From assembly GCF_921293095.1 (NCBI RefSeq), contig NC_060254.1, forward strand, positions 56,404,069 through 56,468,068: 64,000 nucleotides of DNA. The letters run 5' to 3'. The number at the start of each line of letters is the position of its first letter. The stretch's first letter is position 1. This document shows, in pieces, positions 34,479 to 48,000 of this stretch. The stretch is from Ischnura elegans. Taxonomy: Eukaryota > Arthropoda > Insecta > Odonata > Coenagrionidae. The position numbers and the translations under genes are program-made. The notes under the pieces were generated by a model. It did no database searches, was not told where the DNA came from, and was given only the letters and a program-made list of their open reading frames with translations.

Positions 34479-35013
34479 TACGTACCACAAGCGCAACCAA
34501 GCTTCCACTCGGCCGTTAATGAATGTTGTCCCCATGAATATGAATACATACTACATAGTATTTTGAGAATGCAGGGTGGTATATGACACGTATGCCAAAA
34601 TGTAGCTGAGTACACATGGCCAGAATTCCAATAATAATAATGTCTTTTGATTCCCTTCCACATGTAATGTTTACTCAATGAACTGCGAATTCCGGAATCC
34701 GTAAAGCACTGCAGAAACAATCGACTTTGTACGCAGTCACGCGCACAGGTGCAATGTTAAATAGAACAAAGGATGACGTTCGCCATGAAAAAATGTTTGA
34801 CCTAGCCGGGATTCGAACCCATCTCTCCCGATTGCCAGTCAGGTGTGTTAGCCAGTTACACCACCAAGCCATTTTCTCAGAGCGAACTTCGGGATGGGTT
34901 TTACCGAACAAGATGTTCGACACTGTCTCAGGCAGTACTCTGTGGAAGTCAATCATACTGAGAGTAAAAGATTGAACACCAATGCAGCTTCCACTTAAAT
35001 CTTTATTAGATAC

Positions 35014-35046
35014 GACCATGGTTTCGTAGCGATGCTACATCATCAG
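35014..35046 (-). ncRNA. Hammerhead-ribozyme-like core, left arm of PLE
   Basis: Exact inverse copy of the core at 36895-36927: CTGATGA, stem GTAGC/GCTAC, GAAA, CCATGG, TC on the minus strand. Confidence 0.55.
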
Positions 35047-35204
35047 GTGGACAAAAAGTAAACGACATGCGGTGATATGCTTCGATATCTCAGCGGCGAT
35101 CCACTCTTTTGCTCCTGATTTGTCCTTCCGAAGCGCTAAATCACAGTCTACAGCGAGGTGTTTCAGCTGGTTGGTCCCTGTGATGTGTCAAACGTCCCTG
35201 TGAT

Positions 35205-36759
35205 GTGTCAAAACTGACTCAAATGAACCCTAAGTCACCCAGATTCTATGGGCTTCCTAAAATACATAAAAAAGACAACCCGATTAGGCCCATAGTTTCC
35301 AGCGTGTCCGCGCCCAATCACTTGCTATCTCACAAGTTAAACGAGTTAATTAAATACCATTCGAAACTCTCATCCAAATACTCAATCAAGAACTCCCTCG
35401 AATTAGTGAACTTACTCTCGCCTAAAGTTTTACCTAAAAAGTGCATGCTAGTGTCATTTGATGTAATTAATCTATTCCCCTGTGTTCCCAAAACCGAAGC
35501 TATTAACTTAACTGAAGACACCCTCATAAAATCAGGTACCCCCTATCCAGTGATCAGTGAACTGTGTGCCCTTCTTAAAATGTGCGTGTTCCAGAATAGT
35601 TTTCTTTTTAATGGTAAATATTACCAACCATTAGACGGCCTGGCAATGGGTTCCCCTCTCTCCCCCATCCTAGCTGACATTTACATGGATAATTTCGAAC
35701 ACAACCTCTTCTCTTGCAAACATCCACTGATTAACAACGTACTCCATTGGCATCGATATGTCGATGATGTGTTTTGTGTTTGGACAGGGACAAGGAGACA
35801 ACTCAACAGCTTCTTGTCAGTGCTTAATTCCCAGGATAAACACATTCAATTTACAATGGAACTGGAGAGTGAGGGGAGCCTGAATTTTCTTGATCTATGT
35901 ATTCAAACCCACCACCAAAAGTTTGAATTTTCAATCTACTGGAAGCAGTGTTACCCCGACACTATCATTAATGCTAAATCAAGACAGCTTTCACCAGAAA
36001 ACAGCGGCCCTACGCTCCATGATCCACCAACTATGCCACATACCAATGTCAGAAGCCAACACCAAGAAGGAACTTCTCACGATAAAGGCCATAGCGATTA
36101 ACAACGGATACTCCACACAATTAGTGGACACCCTATACAGAAGGAAACGTGCTCAAGTGGCGAGAGAATTGATATACCGGGCATCCACCGCACCAGATAA
36201 TAAACAAAAGTGGCGCAGAGTTTCATTTTTGGGTAATTTGTCCCTAAAAATACAGCGGCTGCTCCCCAAAGATACAGTTAGAGCCGCCTTTTATAGTAAC
36301 ACCACCCTCAAGAATTTAATCGGCTCCAACAAGGACAAAGAGAAGATAGAACAGCAGAGTGGCGTCTATATGCTACAATGCTCAGATTGCCCAGCCATCT
36401 ACATCGGCCAAACAGGGAGGAAGTTTGCCACCAGAGCTGCAGAACACCGGGCCTGTTTCATTAACAAGAAGGAAAACTCCCAATTTGCCAAGCATTTAAT
36501 AGAAGAAGGCCACAGCAGTGAATTCATTACAAAAGTCCTGCATGTCGAGAGGAAGGGGCCCAGATTAGACACCTTAGAAGAGCTTGAGATCCTGACTCAC
36601 CTCAACTCAGACCAACTTGTTAACGAACACTTGTATCCCTCACGCTCCCCCCTCCTACATTTCCCTTACCTCACCCATTACCCACCCACTGAACAACCGT
36701 TGCGGTACTCCCTTCACGAGAGGATGCAGGTTAGACGCCCGGGCAGAGCCGGAGACTGA
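35205..36759 (+). pseudogene. PLE reverse transcriptase and GIY-YIG endonuclease, frameshifted
   Basis: The first frame (35205-36101) carries RT: FYGLPKIHK at 35244-35270, SFDVINLFPCVP, LAMGSPLSPILADIYMDN and the catalytic YVDD at 35757-35768. The second frame, one base out of phase, takes over near 35985-36005 (TAALRSMIHQLC) and ends at 36759. It carries the GIY-YIG endonuclease: GVYMLQCSDCPAIYIGQTGR at 36361-36420, with the Cys-x2-Cys between GVY and YIG that is typical of PLEs, then RAAEHRACF and FAKHLIEEGHSSEF. The change of frame shows an indel, so no intact protein is made. The start of RT is missing. Such proteins copy the element's own RNA at a nick made by the endonuclease. Confidence 0.9.
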
Positions 36760-36894
36760 TTCACCTCACCCAACAACGGCTCATCACCCCTCCCCCATCC
36801 CTTCCTCCTTAAGCCTCCTCCACCCTAACCACCCCCACGTGTTGGCAACGATTTTTTCAACTATATATACCCATGTCGTTTACTTTTTGTCCAC

Positions 36895-36927
36895 CTGATG
36901 ATGTAGCATCGCTACGAAACCATGGTC
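36895..36927 (+). ncRNA. Hammerhead-ribozyme-like core, right arm of PLE
   Basis: CTGATGA (36895-36901), one extra T, stem II GTAGC-ATC-GCTAC (36903-36915), GAAA (36916-36919), CC-AT-GG as a short self-complementary stem III, TC at 36926-36927. Stem I is weak here (two pairs next to the core). Confidence 0.55.
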
Positions 36928-37070
36928 GTATCTAATAAAGATTTAAGTGGAAGCTGCATTGGTGTTCAATCTTTTACTCTCAGAACAAGATGTTGACGTC
37001 ACAAGTTCAAACTATGGCACATGTGGCGAGGGTTGTGCTTACTAAGCCACTGTCGGAGTGAAATACCCTA

Positions 37071-39002
37071 TTTTGTTTATAGTTTTCAAATAATTCATGA
37101 AAAACTTGCAAGAGTGGCCATCAGGGGGGCATCTCGACCCTCAATGACCTCCTAGGGTCAAAGATTTTATTGTCTTAAAATAAATTAGGCTCTACCTCTC
37201 TTCAAAACTTTGAAATAGCAAATTTACTAATTTCCTTCTTTTTCTGCTGTTTCCATTTAGCAAAAATAGATGTAACACCTGATGTGTCTATATTATACAT
37301 GATAACCTATGTGGTGCAAATGGAAGTCATGTGTGTCCCATGGGTGGGTCACACCCATCAGATTGGGTAATGTCACGCAAAATGTCTTCAGGTCACACCT
37401 TACAGGAAGGAGTAAATATATCCATGAAGCACCCACTGCAGTCCAAACCCACTAAGGGAGATTCAGCTTTGTAGCAAACGTGTGAAGTGGACATCCAAAC
37501 AAAAGAAAAAAAATCCTCCAATTGGACAGAAATGCATTTGACATATTCAATCAAAGTAAATGTCAAATTTCAAGCAACAAATTTAATATCAACAAAACAT
37601 CTACACAAAAGTATACATGCTTCCAATGTAGAAATGGCTAAGGATACTATCATAACTACCACAATTACAGGGGCTCAAATGTTATGCAAAATATATAAAA
37701 ATATATAAGCTGTAGTTCTAGGCTAGTCCAAAAGAAGTCACTAAGCAGTTGAGTCCAATAAATCATTTGTTTTCATTCAATGCATCTACAGTTGAGTAAG
37801 CTTGCATGAGCACCTGGCTACTCCTAAAAGCAGCAAATACCTGCTCCAGACAAGGGATATCCTGGGCATTCATGCAATCTAGAACCCAATGCAAAATAGG
37901 AAGAACCAAGTCCCAACGCACAAAAGACTTACCTGAAACTAAGGATATCATGAGCACATTGAAATGGAATTTAAGTCCATAATGAGGATAAATATTTGTC
38001 ACATTTGTAAACAAAAGTCTTTAATGATCAGTATAACAGTGACGATCCTTCTCAGCTAAACAATCCAAACTCATTCCGTTGAAATTTAATTTTCACAGAC
38101 TTCAAGCCTTACTTCCAACATCATAACAATTTGATAGCTGATCGATTAGGGCTACTAAACTTTCATACTTCCATCCACACAAAAGAAACACAAATGCATG
38201 AATTCTCAGTAACTAAAACAGTCACATAACATATGACCAATTTCGAGAACTAATAATAGGAATCAAAATATATATATATATTGTATATATGAGGCTTAGG
38301 TATGATAGATCTCAAATATGGAATGATATTATATTCACAAATACATAAACAGTAGCACATCTATACCACCATTATCATCACATAGTACCACAGCGACAGT
38401 ATTCACCGACAACAGCTGCCAATGCTCTTGAATGAGAATCCACACTCCCTCAATCCGTAAATATATTCCCCCTCGCCCAGAAATAAACCTCTTCCGTTCA
38501 AATTCCATTTCACACAGCTGTCTGCAACGCTTATATACAAATCGACAAAGTGAGAGCATAATGTTCCTTTTCTCCATCTTTCTTACCTAAATATGGCGGG
38601 CAATTCAAACTCTGTATAACTCCCCACCACTCAAAGGCACCATGTGTTCTATCCAGAAACTATGAGAAACAAAATAACGATTCATGGAGCAGCGATAATG
38701 ACTCGGCACTGATAACAAACAACACATGAGACTGGTGCATTTCCTTAAGTACAAGGATGAAAAGTGAGTAAAGACATCCACCAAATAATTCAGCATCGAT
38801 TACAAAATAAAGTAAGGAACAATTAAGCGAACTTTGTCAACAACATAAAATATGAATCAACTTATGACATGAAATCATAGCAATAACATCAGCATTAACC
38901 GTGAAATAGGTAAATTAGTGGAAAATGACTTGAAATCATCAAAAATTCAAGTCTTACAATATTTACCACAAGAGGAATTTTCACTTGTAGACTTGGTCAC
39001 CT
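37071..39002. other. Downstream of Snx1; may include its 3' UTR
   Basis: No gene or element recognised. The Snx1 stop codon is at 39003-39005, so its minus-strand 3' UTR must start here. Candidate poly(A) signals on the minus strand are ATTAAA near 37584 and 38022 and AATAAA near 37167, but none can be chosen without transcripts. Confidence 0.4.
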
Positions 39003-39053
39003 TCAAGCTATGGCTTTGGCTTCAGGCAGGAAAATCTCCCAGAATTTGATGAG
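39003..39053 (-). CDS. Snx1: Snx1 exon 11 (C-terminus and stop)
   Basis: Encodes [16 protein letters not shown] and TGA (39003-39005). The acceptor is TTGTTCCAG|CTC. It matches the highly conserved end of SNX1/2. It is separated from exon 10 by a 3.8-kb intron full of transposons, so automated predictors may miss it. Confidence 0.93.
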   Translation of the reverse strand, partial: LIKFWEIFLPEAKAIA

Positions 39054-42000
39054 CTGGAACAAAAAATTAACATTAGGCACAATTAGAGCTTAGGGAAACC
39101 ATCAATTGTGTATGTTTTTTAGTCTCGACTACATTCTGTTCATACAGCAGACTCCCGATTATCCGGCTGCAGTTTATCCAGGTTGCGGATTATCGGTGCA
39201 TAATTTTCACTCTCGCACAATTTTTTCTGCAACCTTTAAGAAAAAAAAACCGGCCGCAACATCATCGGAATTTCTGCATTAATGCTAGGATACAACGGGC
39301 TTATTAATTCCATCCCAATCCATTAATTCCATATCGTAAAACGGAAGCGATCGTGTGCTAGCTGCATTCATGGGAGCACCGTGTTCATGTTTTCCAAGCT
39401 TCACAGTGCGCACAGCTCTCCGTGATCACAGATACACGTCCGGCAGCAGTTGCAACCCGGGCAACTTGTACGAGACGCGACTGCGTGGCGTGGTGCCTGA
39501 CAATGCAGTTTCCAGTGGTTTTGAAGCATTTGTGCAACCCACTTTTCTGTTTCTGTGATCACACAGCCACGGATGTGTGGTTTTCGAAACCAGATCTTAC
39601 ATGGAGCATTGATAATACGAGTACAGCCATGTTATCGCCACCAAAAAGATCACGAACTGGCAAAGAAAGCTCTCAATAAGTTTGGGAAGAACTCTTAAAT
39701 AACAGAATGACTGTATTAATAATAATATATTGCTTGTTTCACATAAATTATGAACATTACAAGACATTTAAGTGAACGTTTGGATTAACCGTGTTTTCTG
39801 ATTATTCGTGCCGTCCCTCCCCATCATTAGCCTGGATAATTGGGAGTGTGCAGCAGTTAGATATATACCGTATATGTCTGAATATAGTCCCCCTTTTTTT
39901 TCCAAAAATGCCTGTGGTAAAAGTAAAGGGTAAAAGGTAAAAGTGAAAGTAAAAACTATATTCGAACGCATTTTTTTTAACTTTTCCTGAAACTGAAGCC
40001 TCAAAATTAGGGGGGGGGACTACATATATTCAGAGGGGGACTATATTCGGAGAAATACGGTACATAACGGTGAATGCAGAGCTGCTCTTCCCTGACAGAT
40101 CAATCCGCTGGCCTCTACTACAAAAGGTGGACGAGTTTCCCTCCTAGGAAAAAAAGTTTCCACATTTGGAATGGGTACAGTGTTCTGTTTGCATAAGTTT
40201 CTTCTTGATTTCAGAAACTGGGTCTTTCTGACTGAATGTTGGCGATAGCTGATAGAGGGATGGGAAAAGACCGCTGCCCAAACAATGAATTCGGGTATGC
40301 CACGACCCCACAAGACCCCAAGCTCAATTAAGGATTAAGAAAGGATTTATCCCTCTTTTTGGGTACTGGAGTTGACCTTGCACCCCAGATTGAAAACGAA
40401 TACTCTGGGAGTTCTAATATCAATATAGGCCTAAAACAGGGAGATGTACTTCCTTTCCTGCTATTTAACCTAGTTATAGAGGAGTTCCCAAGAAGCATAA
40501 GTAGTCTCAAAGGGGGAGCAAACGTTGGCACTAAGGTATTTGTTCTAGCATTTGCGGATGATATAGAACTTGTTGTTGAAAATAAGAAAGATATTAAGGA
40601 GCTAGTAGAAAATTTAATCACTGAAACTAAGAAAGGACTACAAGTAAATGAAGAAAAAATCAAGTTCATGAAAATAAGCAGAAAACCTAACAACCAAAAA
40701 GATTTTAAAGTCCTAAATTTAAAGTTTCGAAAAACAAATACTTTTCAATATTTGGGTCTTACGATAACAAATGAAAATATACAAGATGATGAAATTCAAC
40801 TCAGACTAGCATCAGCTGAACGATGATTTAGGACTCTCTATCACAACTCTTTGGAAGTAGACTACTGACCAGGATGACAAAATAATGTCCACAAATATCC
40901 ACAGGGAAGAATGACGCCTCAGTAGCTTAATTGGCTAAAGCACTCGGCCAGAGATCGGGGGATCCGGGTTCGAATCCCTGTCAAGGCGGATGGTTTTTTC
41001 TCTGTGGATCATTCGCACGATTGTGCATTATGGGTGACTCCCGTATCGACTCCCGAGTTATCACTGCGGCTAGTCCCGGTATACTTTAAACTAGGATGAC
41101 AAAACTTCAGATGCATGAAGTTATCATACAGCCAGTACTCTTATATGAAGTGGAAATCTGGACACTCACCAAAAATTGAGAGGAGAGATAGTCTTTGAAA
41201 ATAAGATATTATGTATAGCATTTAGATCAGTTGAAGCAGTTGGAGTGTGGAGAATAAGGACGAACCAGGAACTTAGGGCGCTACATAAGCATAGGCAGAT
41301 TTAGGGGGGGCACAGATGCTTAAAAAATGGACAAGATTTTTAATAAAGCCCCGTCATCATTACTGTTGTTTTGTTTGCATTACAGAGTATGAAGATGAAG
41401 AATATATTTCGTACAGTAATTGTTGTAAGTGTTCTTGATAAAAAGTTGAGAGGACTGTTTGCCTTTCAGACCCATGAAAAAAATCCTGGATCCACCCTTG
41501 TATATAAGGATCTTGTCATAGTAGCACTGGTAAGTAGAAGATGAAGATTGAGGTGGCTGGGTGCAAAGAAGAGGGACTAGTTAATGGAAAAAGTGTCGAT
41601 GGGAAAGCCATTAGGGAAAAGATCACTGGGAAGATCAAGGCTCACAAGGGGAGTGCCCCATAACCAGATCTCAGATTTCAATCAAACTTTATAGTGTTTT
41701 AGTCCATAGGGAGCTGTCTAAGAATCACCCCCTACGTGGCAGACAGCTCCTCATGGACTACAACAATGCAAAGTTTGATTGCTATCCAAGACCCAGTTTT
41801 CGGACACTCCCCTTGTCAAATGGAGTGACCAAGTGTTGGGGGAATTAGGAAGTTAGCAGCAGATCAGCAGAGGGCAGAAGACGGACGTCAGTGGAGATCA
41901 CTTGTTGGCGAGGCCAAAAATCAATTGGGATAAGTTTTACCACATGAGTAAGATTATTACACCTTAAAACCTGGTAGAGATATTGATGGGGCAGCATTTA

Positions 42001-45000
42001 AAGACCAGGGATTCTGGAAATCTAATTTATAGGATACAAAGTAAGTCCTCGACACACAAATTAGATGCATTCCGAAACCTTGTTCATCAGTTGAATTTGC
42101 TCATAAGTTGAAATACCCAAGCCAGGTAAGCAGAATGCAACACTGCATTACAGTTGTGACAATGGCTGCGAACTGATCTTGCTGCGCAAAGACATGGCCG
42201 AAGACAAAAAAAATCTTCGCTGCCCACGGGAAGGAAAATGCAAGACACGGTGAACAGTTCCCGACTTTACAGCAAATTAATGGATACTTCATTTAGACTA
42301 TGCCCAAAAAGCAACTTCCTGATCGCCACACCACGTTGCTTTGCCCAACATCAAAGGTGCCAAATATTAAATTTCAGTCATAGTTCAAGTTTTAGAATGT
42401 CCTTATCCCTGAAAGTTTGTAAGTCAAATGTTGGTAGGTAGAGGACTTATTGTATACTGATACCGTGAGATAGGAGGAAAAGAAGATGAAAAGAGAAGGA
42501 GAGAGTGAGACAGGACATGTTCTTAAATCAACAATACATGTAGGAACATACTTTAGATATGTAATGTAGGTGTAGAGCAGGTGTTGGGAAAATTTGCTTT
42601 CCACTAAACCCTCAGTACAAAACTAACCACAGCTGCAGTCATTTTAAATATGTAGCCTTCTCTAGCCATTTAATTTCAACAGGTACTCTTTATCTAATGC
42701 AGTACAAAAAGTGTATATCGCAGGAATTAAATAAAAATTTGACAGGAATGATGAATTTCCCTCCAATTTGACACTGGGTAGCAGAAAGTGTATCACATCC
42801 ACATAAATGAACAAGCACAATTGCAACAAGACAAGAGGAGAGTGCTATGTAGTCATACCTGTTGCTGGTGGCCAAGCAGGTTCTCCAAGTACTTGACGAG
42901 CGTCTCCTTGAAGTCACGCACGCGCTGCGACTCAAACATCTCCATCTCCTTCTTAATCATTGACGAAATGTTGTTGAACTCCTCCTGCCCCCGCTCCACT
43001 TTCGCCTCCCACTGCAAAACAAAGAATCATCGTCAATAATTGGGGTGGAGTCCACAGAATTTATCGTAAACCTAATGGAGGGATGAGATGTACTGCCAAC
43101 CTCCCACTTGCACAGTAGTGAAATTCACAATTCAGTAAACCTCAATATAACGAACCCCCATACAGCGAACTTTTAAGGAGACCTATTTCGGAGTCATTGG
43201 CACGGTTCCAAACCCAGCCAATGGACAATGCATGCAAAACAATCTCCTCTAACAAACCTCTCTATGTACTAGCAAAAACTCCCTAAAACAGAAGCAGTAC
43301 CATATTTATCTGAATATAGTCCCCCCCTTTTTTCCCAAAAAATGCCCGTATTCAAAGTAAAGGGGAGACTACATTCAAACATATTTTTGCCCGAAACTGA
43401 GGCCTCAAAATTAGGGGAGGGCTACATTAAGAGGGAGACTATACATTCGGAGAAATACCATATTTTGCTTTCAGTAATTCTTTCCATAATAAGCAGGGAG
43501 TAGAACCTGGGAGTTCGTTCCCTCATTGGTCTAAAGTCTTTCAAGCAAAATTGCTTCTTTGGTAGCCAATCGATATCAACTTAAATTATTGCACTCCAAG
43601 AATAATATCAACAAAAGAGATAGGAAACTCATGGAGTTCTAAAAAAAACCCAAAAGCTCCAATTTTTGCATTTCTTTAATTTCAGACTAAGCCGACTGTT
43701 AGAAATAAAGTAAATTATGAAGAATTCTGTGAGAAAAAGTGATTACATAATAGGGATCTAAGGACTTACGGATTTCTATTGGGTGAACGGCTATTTAAAG
43801 GCGGTCATGAATCTTAGGCTGGTTATGTTAAGAATCATCTTTCGACCGAGGTCAGAATGATGTAATGCTCATATTGGAATGTATTTCATGGTATTTTATT
43901 GTGCACTATTTGATCACCAATTATAATAATGAGCCTTAAATTAAAGTAAAATTATTGTAATTAAATTAATAGAACCATAAAATTAATATCATAAAAACTG
44001 TGAAGGACGTGATGATTATTTGACAATAAAAAATGCAATGTTTTTTACATTTTCTGGAAAGACATGTTCATATGAAGTTTGTTTACACAAACTTCTAAAT
44101 TTTTGGTCTTGAGACTGCATCTTTGCACAATAGAACTCACCTCACTGACTTCTTCAGCAGCTAAACTACTCTTATCAGTTTTCCCAGATAAGTCCAGCTT
44201 TGCTTTAGCTTCCCGTTTTTTAGTCAGGGTCAGTTGGGAATGTTGCCAATTCTGATACACCTTCACACGTTCGTGGAAAACATCCTAAAAAAACAAAGCC
44301 ACATGATTTGGTATTTGATTAATCCTTAAATATGCAAAAGGAAATTACTCAAGCCTTTCCACTTCCTGATGGTATTTTTTATCATATGTTAAAACCACCA
44401 TTCTCCAAAGGCTACTTAGTCCATCCAATCTACTCGTGCATTTTACAAAGTGAAACACTGACGTGAATTTTTGTGAAACAAAGTACACTACACACTATAA
44501 TTGCATTGCAGCAGTTCCAAAAAAATTAGGTTCCTCTATTTACTAGTTAATTAATATGAATTTCCAGACGGTCTATTCACCAATGATTGCATTTATTAAG
44601 TACACCCATGTCTCGTATAGCGCAATTTCGATTAGCGCAATTTCGATATAGCGCAAAGTCGTTCCTCAGGGAAACATTGCAACGCAGTGTAGCCTAATCA
44701 AAAATCTTAAATGCTCTCGTGATAAAACGTGAACTTGCGCTAAGTACACACGAAATTTCTATCATTTTACGCATATTAATATTATTGCTTGCCTCAAATC
44801 TTCTTTTTTGTTTTTTATATTAATCGAAATCCATTGCTGTGCAATGGCCAAAAGTATTACTCGTCATTGGGTCCAGATAGCCGGCCTACTGAAGTAATTT
44901 ATCTCGTCTCCTTAAGAGTATGAGTTAATTTAGATCATTAATTAAGCGTGGGGCTAGTGGAAATGAGTTTTTTTAAGCAATACTGGTTGAGACGTAATTT

Positions 45001-48000
45001 TTGCCGTCATAGGTTATCGGGCGATTGACTTCCAGGTAGAGAGTCTACGCTAAAGCCTTCAAGGTCATCGGTATTCACGGGGGAGAAATGGAGCGGTGGC
45101 CGAGTTGCGCATGAATAGCATCAACATATAAGAGGGTCCGCTGTAGAGTCTCAAACACAATAGCTTCGTTCCCTCCCCGCAGTCGTAGGCCCTCTGCGTC
45201 TCAAGAATACAGTTCAGCAGTAGAAGGTGATGTCGATAGAGCCATGCAGAGTAAAAACCAAGATAAAATGGCAAAAAATAGGAATTCGGGTAGAAAAATC
45301 AAGAATTTATCAAGAAAAACCATAAACCCAGAAGAGAAATTGATATAGGTCAATTGCTTTGAAAATGGAGAACATCAAAGCGATATCGTGCGGAAGTTAA
45401 AACGCACGATGCCTTATTCTGAATAAAGACTAAGTTAAAACATCAGTGACCTCAGCCGCACCAACTTCAACCAAGCGGTCTACACATACGGAAAGTTCAG
45501 AGTGAATCAGTGCAAAAAGACGAGAGTGGTAATCGCTCCGAGACATTTAGTGAAAGCCCCGGTTGGTTCCAGAATTTAAACGGCAAGCAGGTATTTTCAG
45601 TGCGGCGATATCAGGTGAATCTGTAAGTGTTGATAGCGCAGTCACCACAACATTTTCTGATGAACTCCAAGCTGTGATTGAAAGTGGCTCCTTTCCCCCT
45701 CAACTAGTTTTTAGTGTTGACGAGACGATATTCTTTGGGAAAAGAATGCATTCTCGTTCATTCATTTTCAGGGAAGGAAAACCTGGGTCAGGTTTCAAGG
45801 CATTTAAAGACTTTCACGAAGCTGCTAATGACTCGGAGGGCTTCAAATTAAAATGATTTATCATTCTTAAACTCCGCTAGCTATGAAATGGCATTCAAAG
45901 TAGCATTTGCCTGTCATTTCGATGAGCGACAAAAGGGCCTGGGTGACACAATAGATATTTTTAGACTGGTTTGAAAAATCGTCAACTGCCGGCAATGCAT
46001 TACGAACCCCTGAGATAGCAGATGTTAGCCCACCCGCACGACAGGAGGGAATTTCAAAAGCACGTAAGAATTTTTTTTAACGTGAATAAGTCTTCGAATG
46101 CGTGCATACTATCTTTAAAGATGTTTTAAACTATAAAAATTTATATAATTAATGTTTTCTAAGGCTATTTATGGGAATATATATGTTTTAGAGGAAATTC
46201 AATACCCAAGACCTATGCTACCAGGAACGCATCCCTATCTTCTCAATGTTAAAACGCTCTCGTATAACGCAAATTTGTATAGCGCAAAGACCCCAAGGAA
46301 CGCATCCCTTGCGCTATACGAGACATGGGTGTATCAGGTACGCTAATGATTTAAAAATGGCATGTTCCAGAATTATGACTAATCAAATTTACCATATAAA
46401 TTTAAAATTGAGAAAATTTGAAAAGAAAAAAGTATCTGATATAAATTTTACGCAGAAGACCTGCTGAAAAGAAATTTTTAACTCACCTTGACAGCTCCTA
46501 TAAGGGCAACGTAATCCTTCATTAGCTCACAGAGCAATGCAGAGTCCGAGTTAGCTTGTTCATAGTGGAGAATTTCGATCTGAAACAAGAGGAAACAGTA
46601 AGAACAGAACGTGAGAGCACTTGAAAAAAAATATTCTGACACTTGTAAAAAAGAAATTATATTTCTACAGAACAGATACATACATTAGATTAAGAAATAG
46701 CTTCATGCTATCGGAAAAAATTCAAAGAATTGCAAAAAAATTCCACATTTTAGTCCTAATTTTAAAAACTACCTAATTTAACATAGTGATGGTTTGTTCG
46801 AATATTATCCGTGGCTTTATTCTTTTTCTGCTTTTTCAAATACAAAAGCTATCACCTTCATATATGTATACGCATATACATTAGATGTATGGTAAAAATA
46901 ACATATCCACTTTAATCTAAATTTTTTAAACCAGATATTTTCAAATACATATTTATTTATACTTTTAATATTCATATTTTTCTGATGGAACTTTAAAATA
47001 TTTAAACTGATTTATAGTAAGGCCTAATTTTTTACCCTTATCTATTTATTTATGTTTCTATCTGTGAACGACGAGCATTGGAGGAGCCATGATCCTCTCA
47101 GCACAAGTTCTTGATGTCATCAACTTATCTAAGAAGGGTTATGGCCATCGATTTTTTTACCACAATTGGCATTTCAAGGACGTTTCCTTCAGACAGCTAA
47201 AGATTTACAATTGTCATGGGAGAGCCTCATCATACTGTCGCATGCCCACAGGACCCAGCAAGCATGCGTCCACCTGTTATGCAATAGTGACCATTGCCCC
47301 AGTCTCGTGATAATTGCATATGGGCTCCAGAACTTTCAGAGCAATGTCAAAGGGAGTGGGGCTGTGCCTCTCAATTGGAGTGCACATAAGGACCAGAGGG
47401 AGGAGTGTATATGACCAGAGAAAAGAGGCTGCAGTCCCAGTTGTCCTGCTCCAGCATCCCACTTAACCCTTTCGTGCTAGACGTCGGGTGGAGCCAACCA
47501 GAATTTTCAAACGCATAACTCCTGACATCAGGTATAGCTGTCAACGCAAACGAGTGGACGTTGGCTCTGGCCGATGCGAGGGAAGGGAAGTGACCGCTGA
47601 GGTAGCCATTTTCTGATGCATTCAGGCCCAGCCTGGGACCCAGCCTAGCGAGTCCTTAGGTCTACTCCCCATGCAATAAACCCCGACCCTTCCACTCATT
47701 TATGATCATCCTCACCGCAGAAATCCATTGTGAAGATATATTGTCAACAGTTTTTCAATAATATATTTTGTTGCAGAGTACAATTTTTTACACTTTGATA
47801 AGAATTCTTCATATTCTTCTGTGCGAAAGTGATTTAGAAATTTTGGCATTGAAAATTATGGACTTCCAGATTTATAACCTTATCACCTTTTATTTACAAA
47901 TTCTGTTATTATTAACGCTAGAAATCCGCTTGAAATTCCAAAATACTTATAAAATGTTAGTAATTATTTTAGAAGAATAAATCAAATACAATTTTTGGTT

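Larger units (their letters stand above)
34918..36982 (+). mobile_element. Penelope-like element, 2.07 kb, inside a SINE
   Basis: GAACAAGATGTT flanks the insertion (34906-34917 and 36983-36994). After a 40-base tail (34918-34957), inverted arms of about 112 bp lie at 34958-35069 and 36872-36983. Between them is a reverse transcriptase plus GIY-YIG reading frame. The element is short for a PLE: the N-terminal part of the protein is missing, so it is internally deleted or truncated. A 20-base direct duplication sits at 35174-35212 just before the coding region. Confidence 0.9.
34705..37070 (-). repeat. tRNA-related SINE (family 2), split by a PLE
   Basis: On the minus strand the right piece (36995-37070) and left piece (34705-34917) together form one SINE. 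It contains a tRNA-like body with GGTTCGAATCCCGGC as B box (complement near 34810) and an A-box-like GTAACTGGCTAACAC, followed by TTTTTTCATGGCG and a 3' tail. The anticodon-like loop between the paired CCTGA/TC(A/G)GG arms centres on GGC. The same family occurs at 59865-60480. The PLE at 34918-36982 interrupts it. Confidence 0.65.
40330..41960 (+). pseudogene. LINE copy with three nested insertions (Snx1 intron 10)
   Basis: RT sequence runs from about 40330 to 40870, is broken by a SINE (40883-41092), and resumes with [20 protein letters not shown] and TLTKN. It is broken again by a hAT-like MITE (41290-41500), continues with [12 protein letters not shown], is broken by a hairpin element (41645-41815), and ends with [16 protein letters not shown] sequence near 41960. 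Insertions plus stops make it dead. It lies antisense to Snx1. Confidence 0.75.

Noticed and set aside
40921..40992. Possible tRNA gene
   Set aside because: A and B boxes are present, but the stems are imperfect, a shared non-tRNA tail follows, and target duplications flank the unit: it is a SINE.
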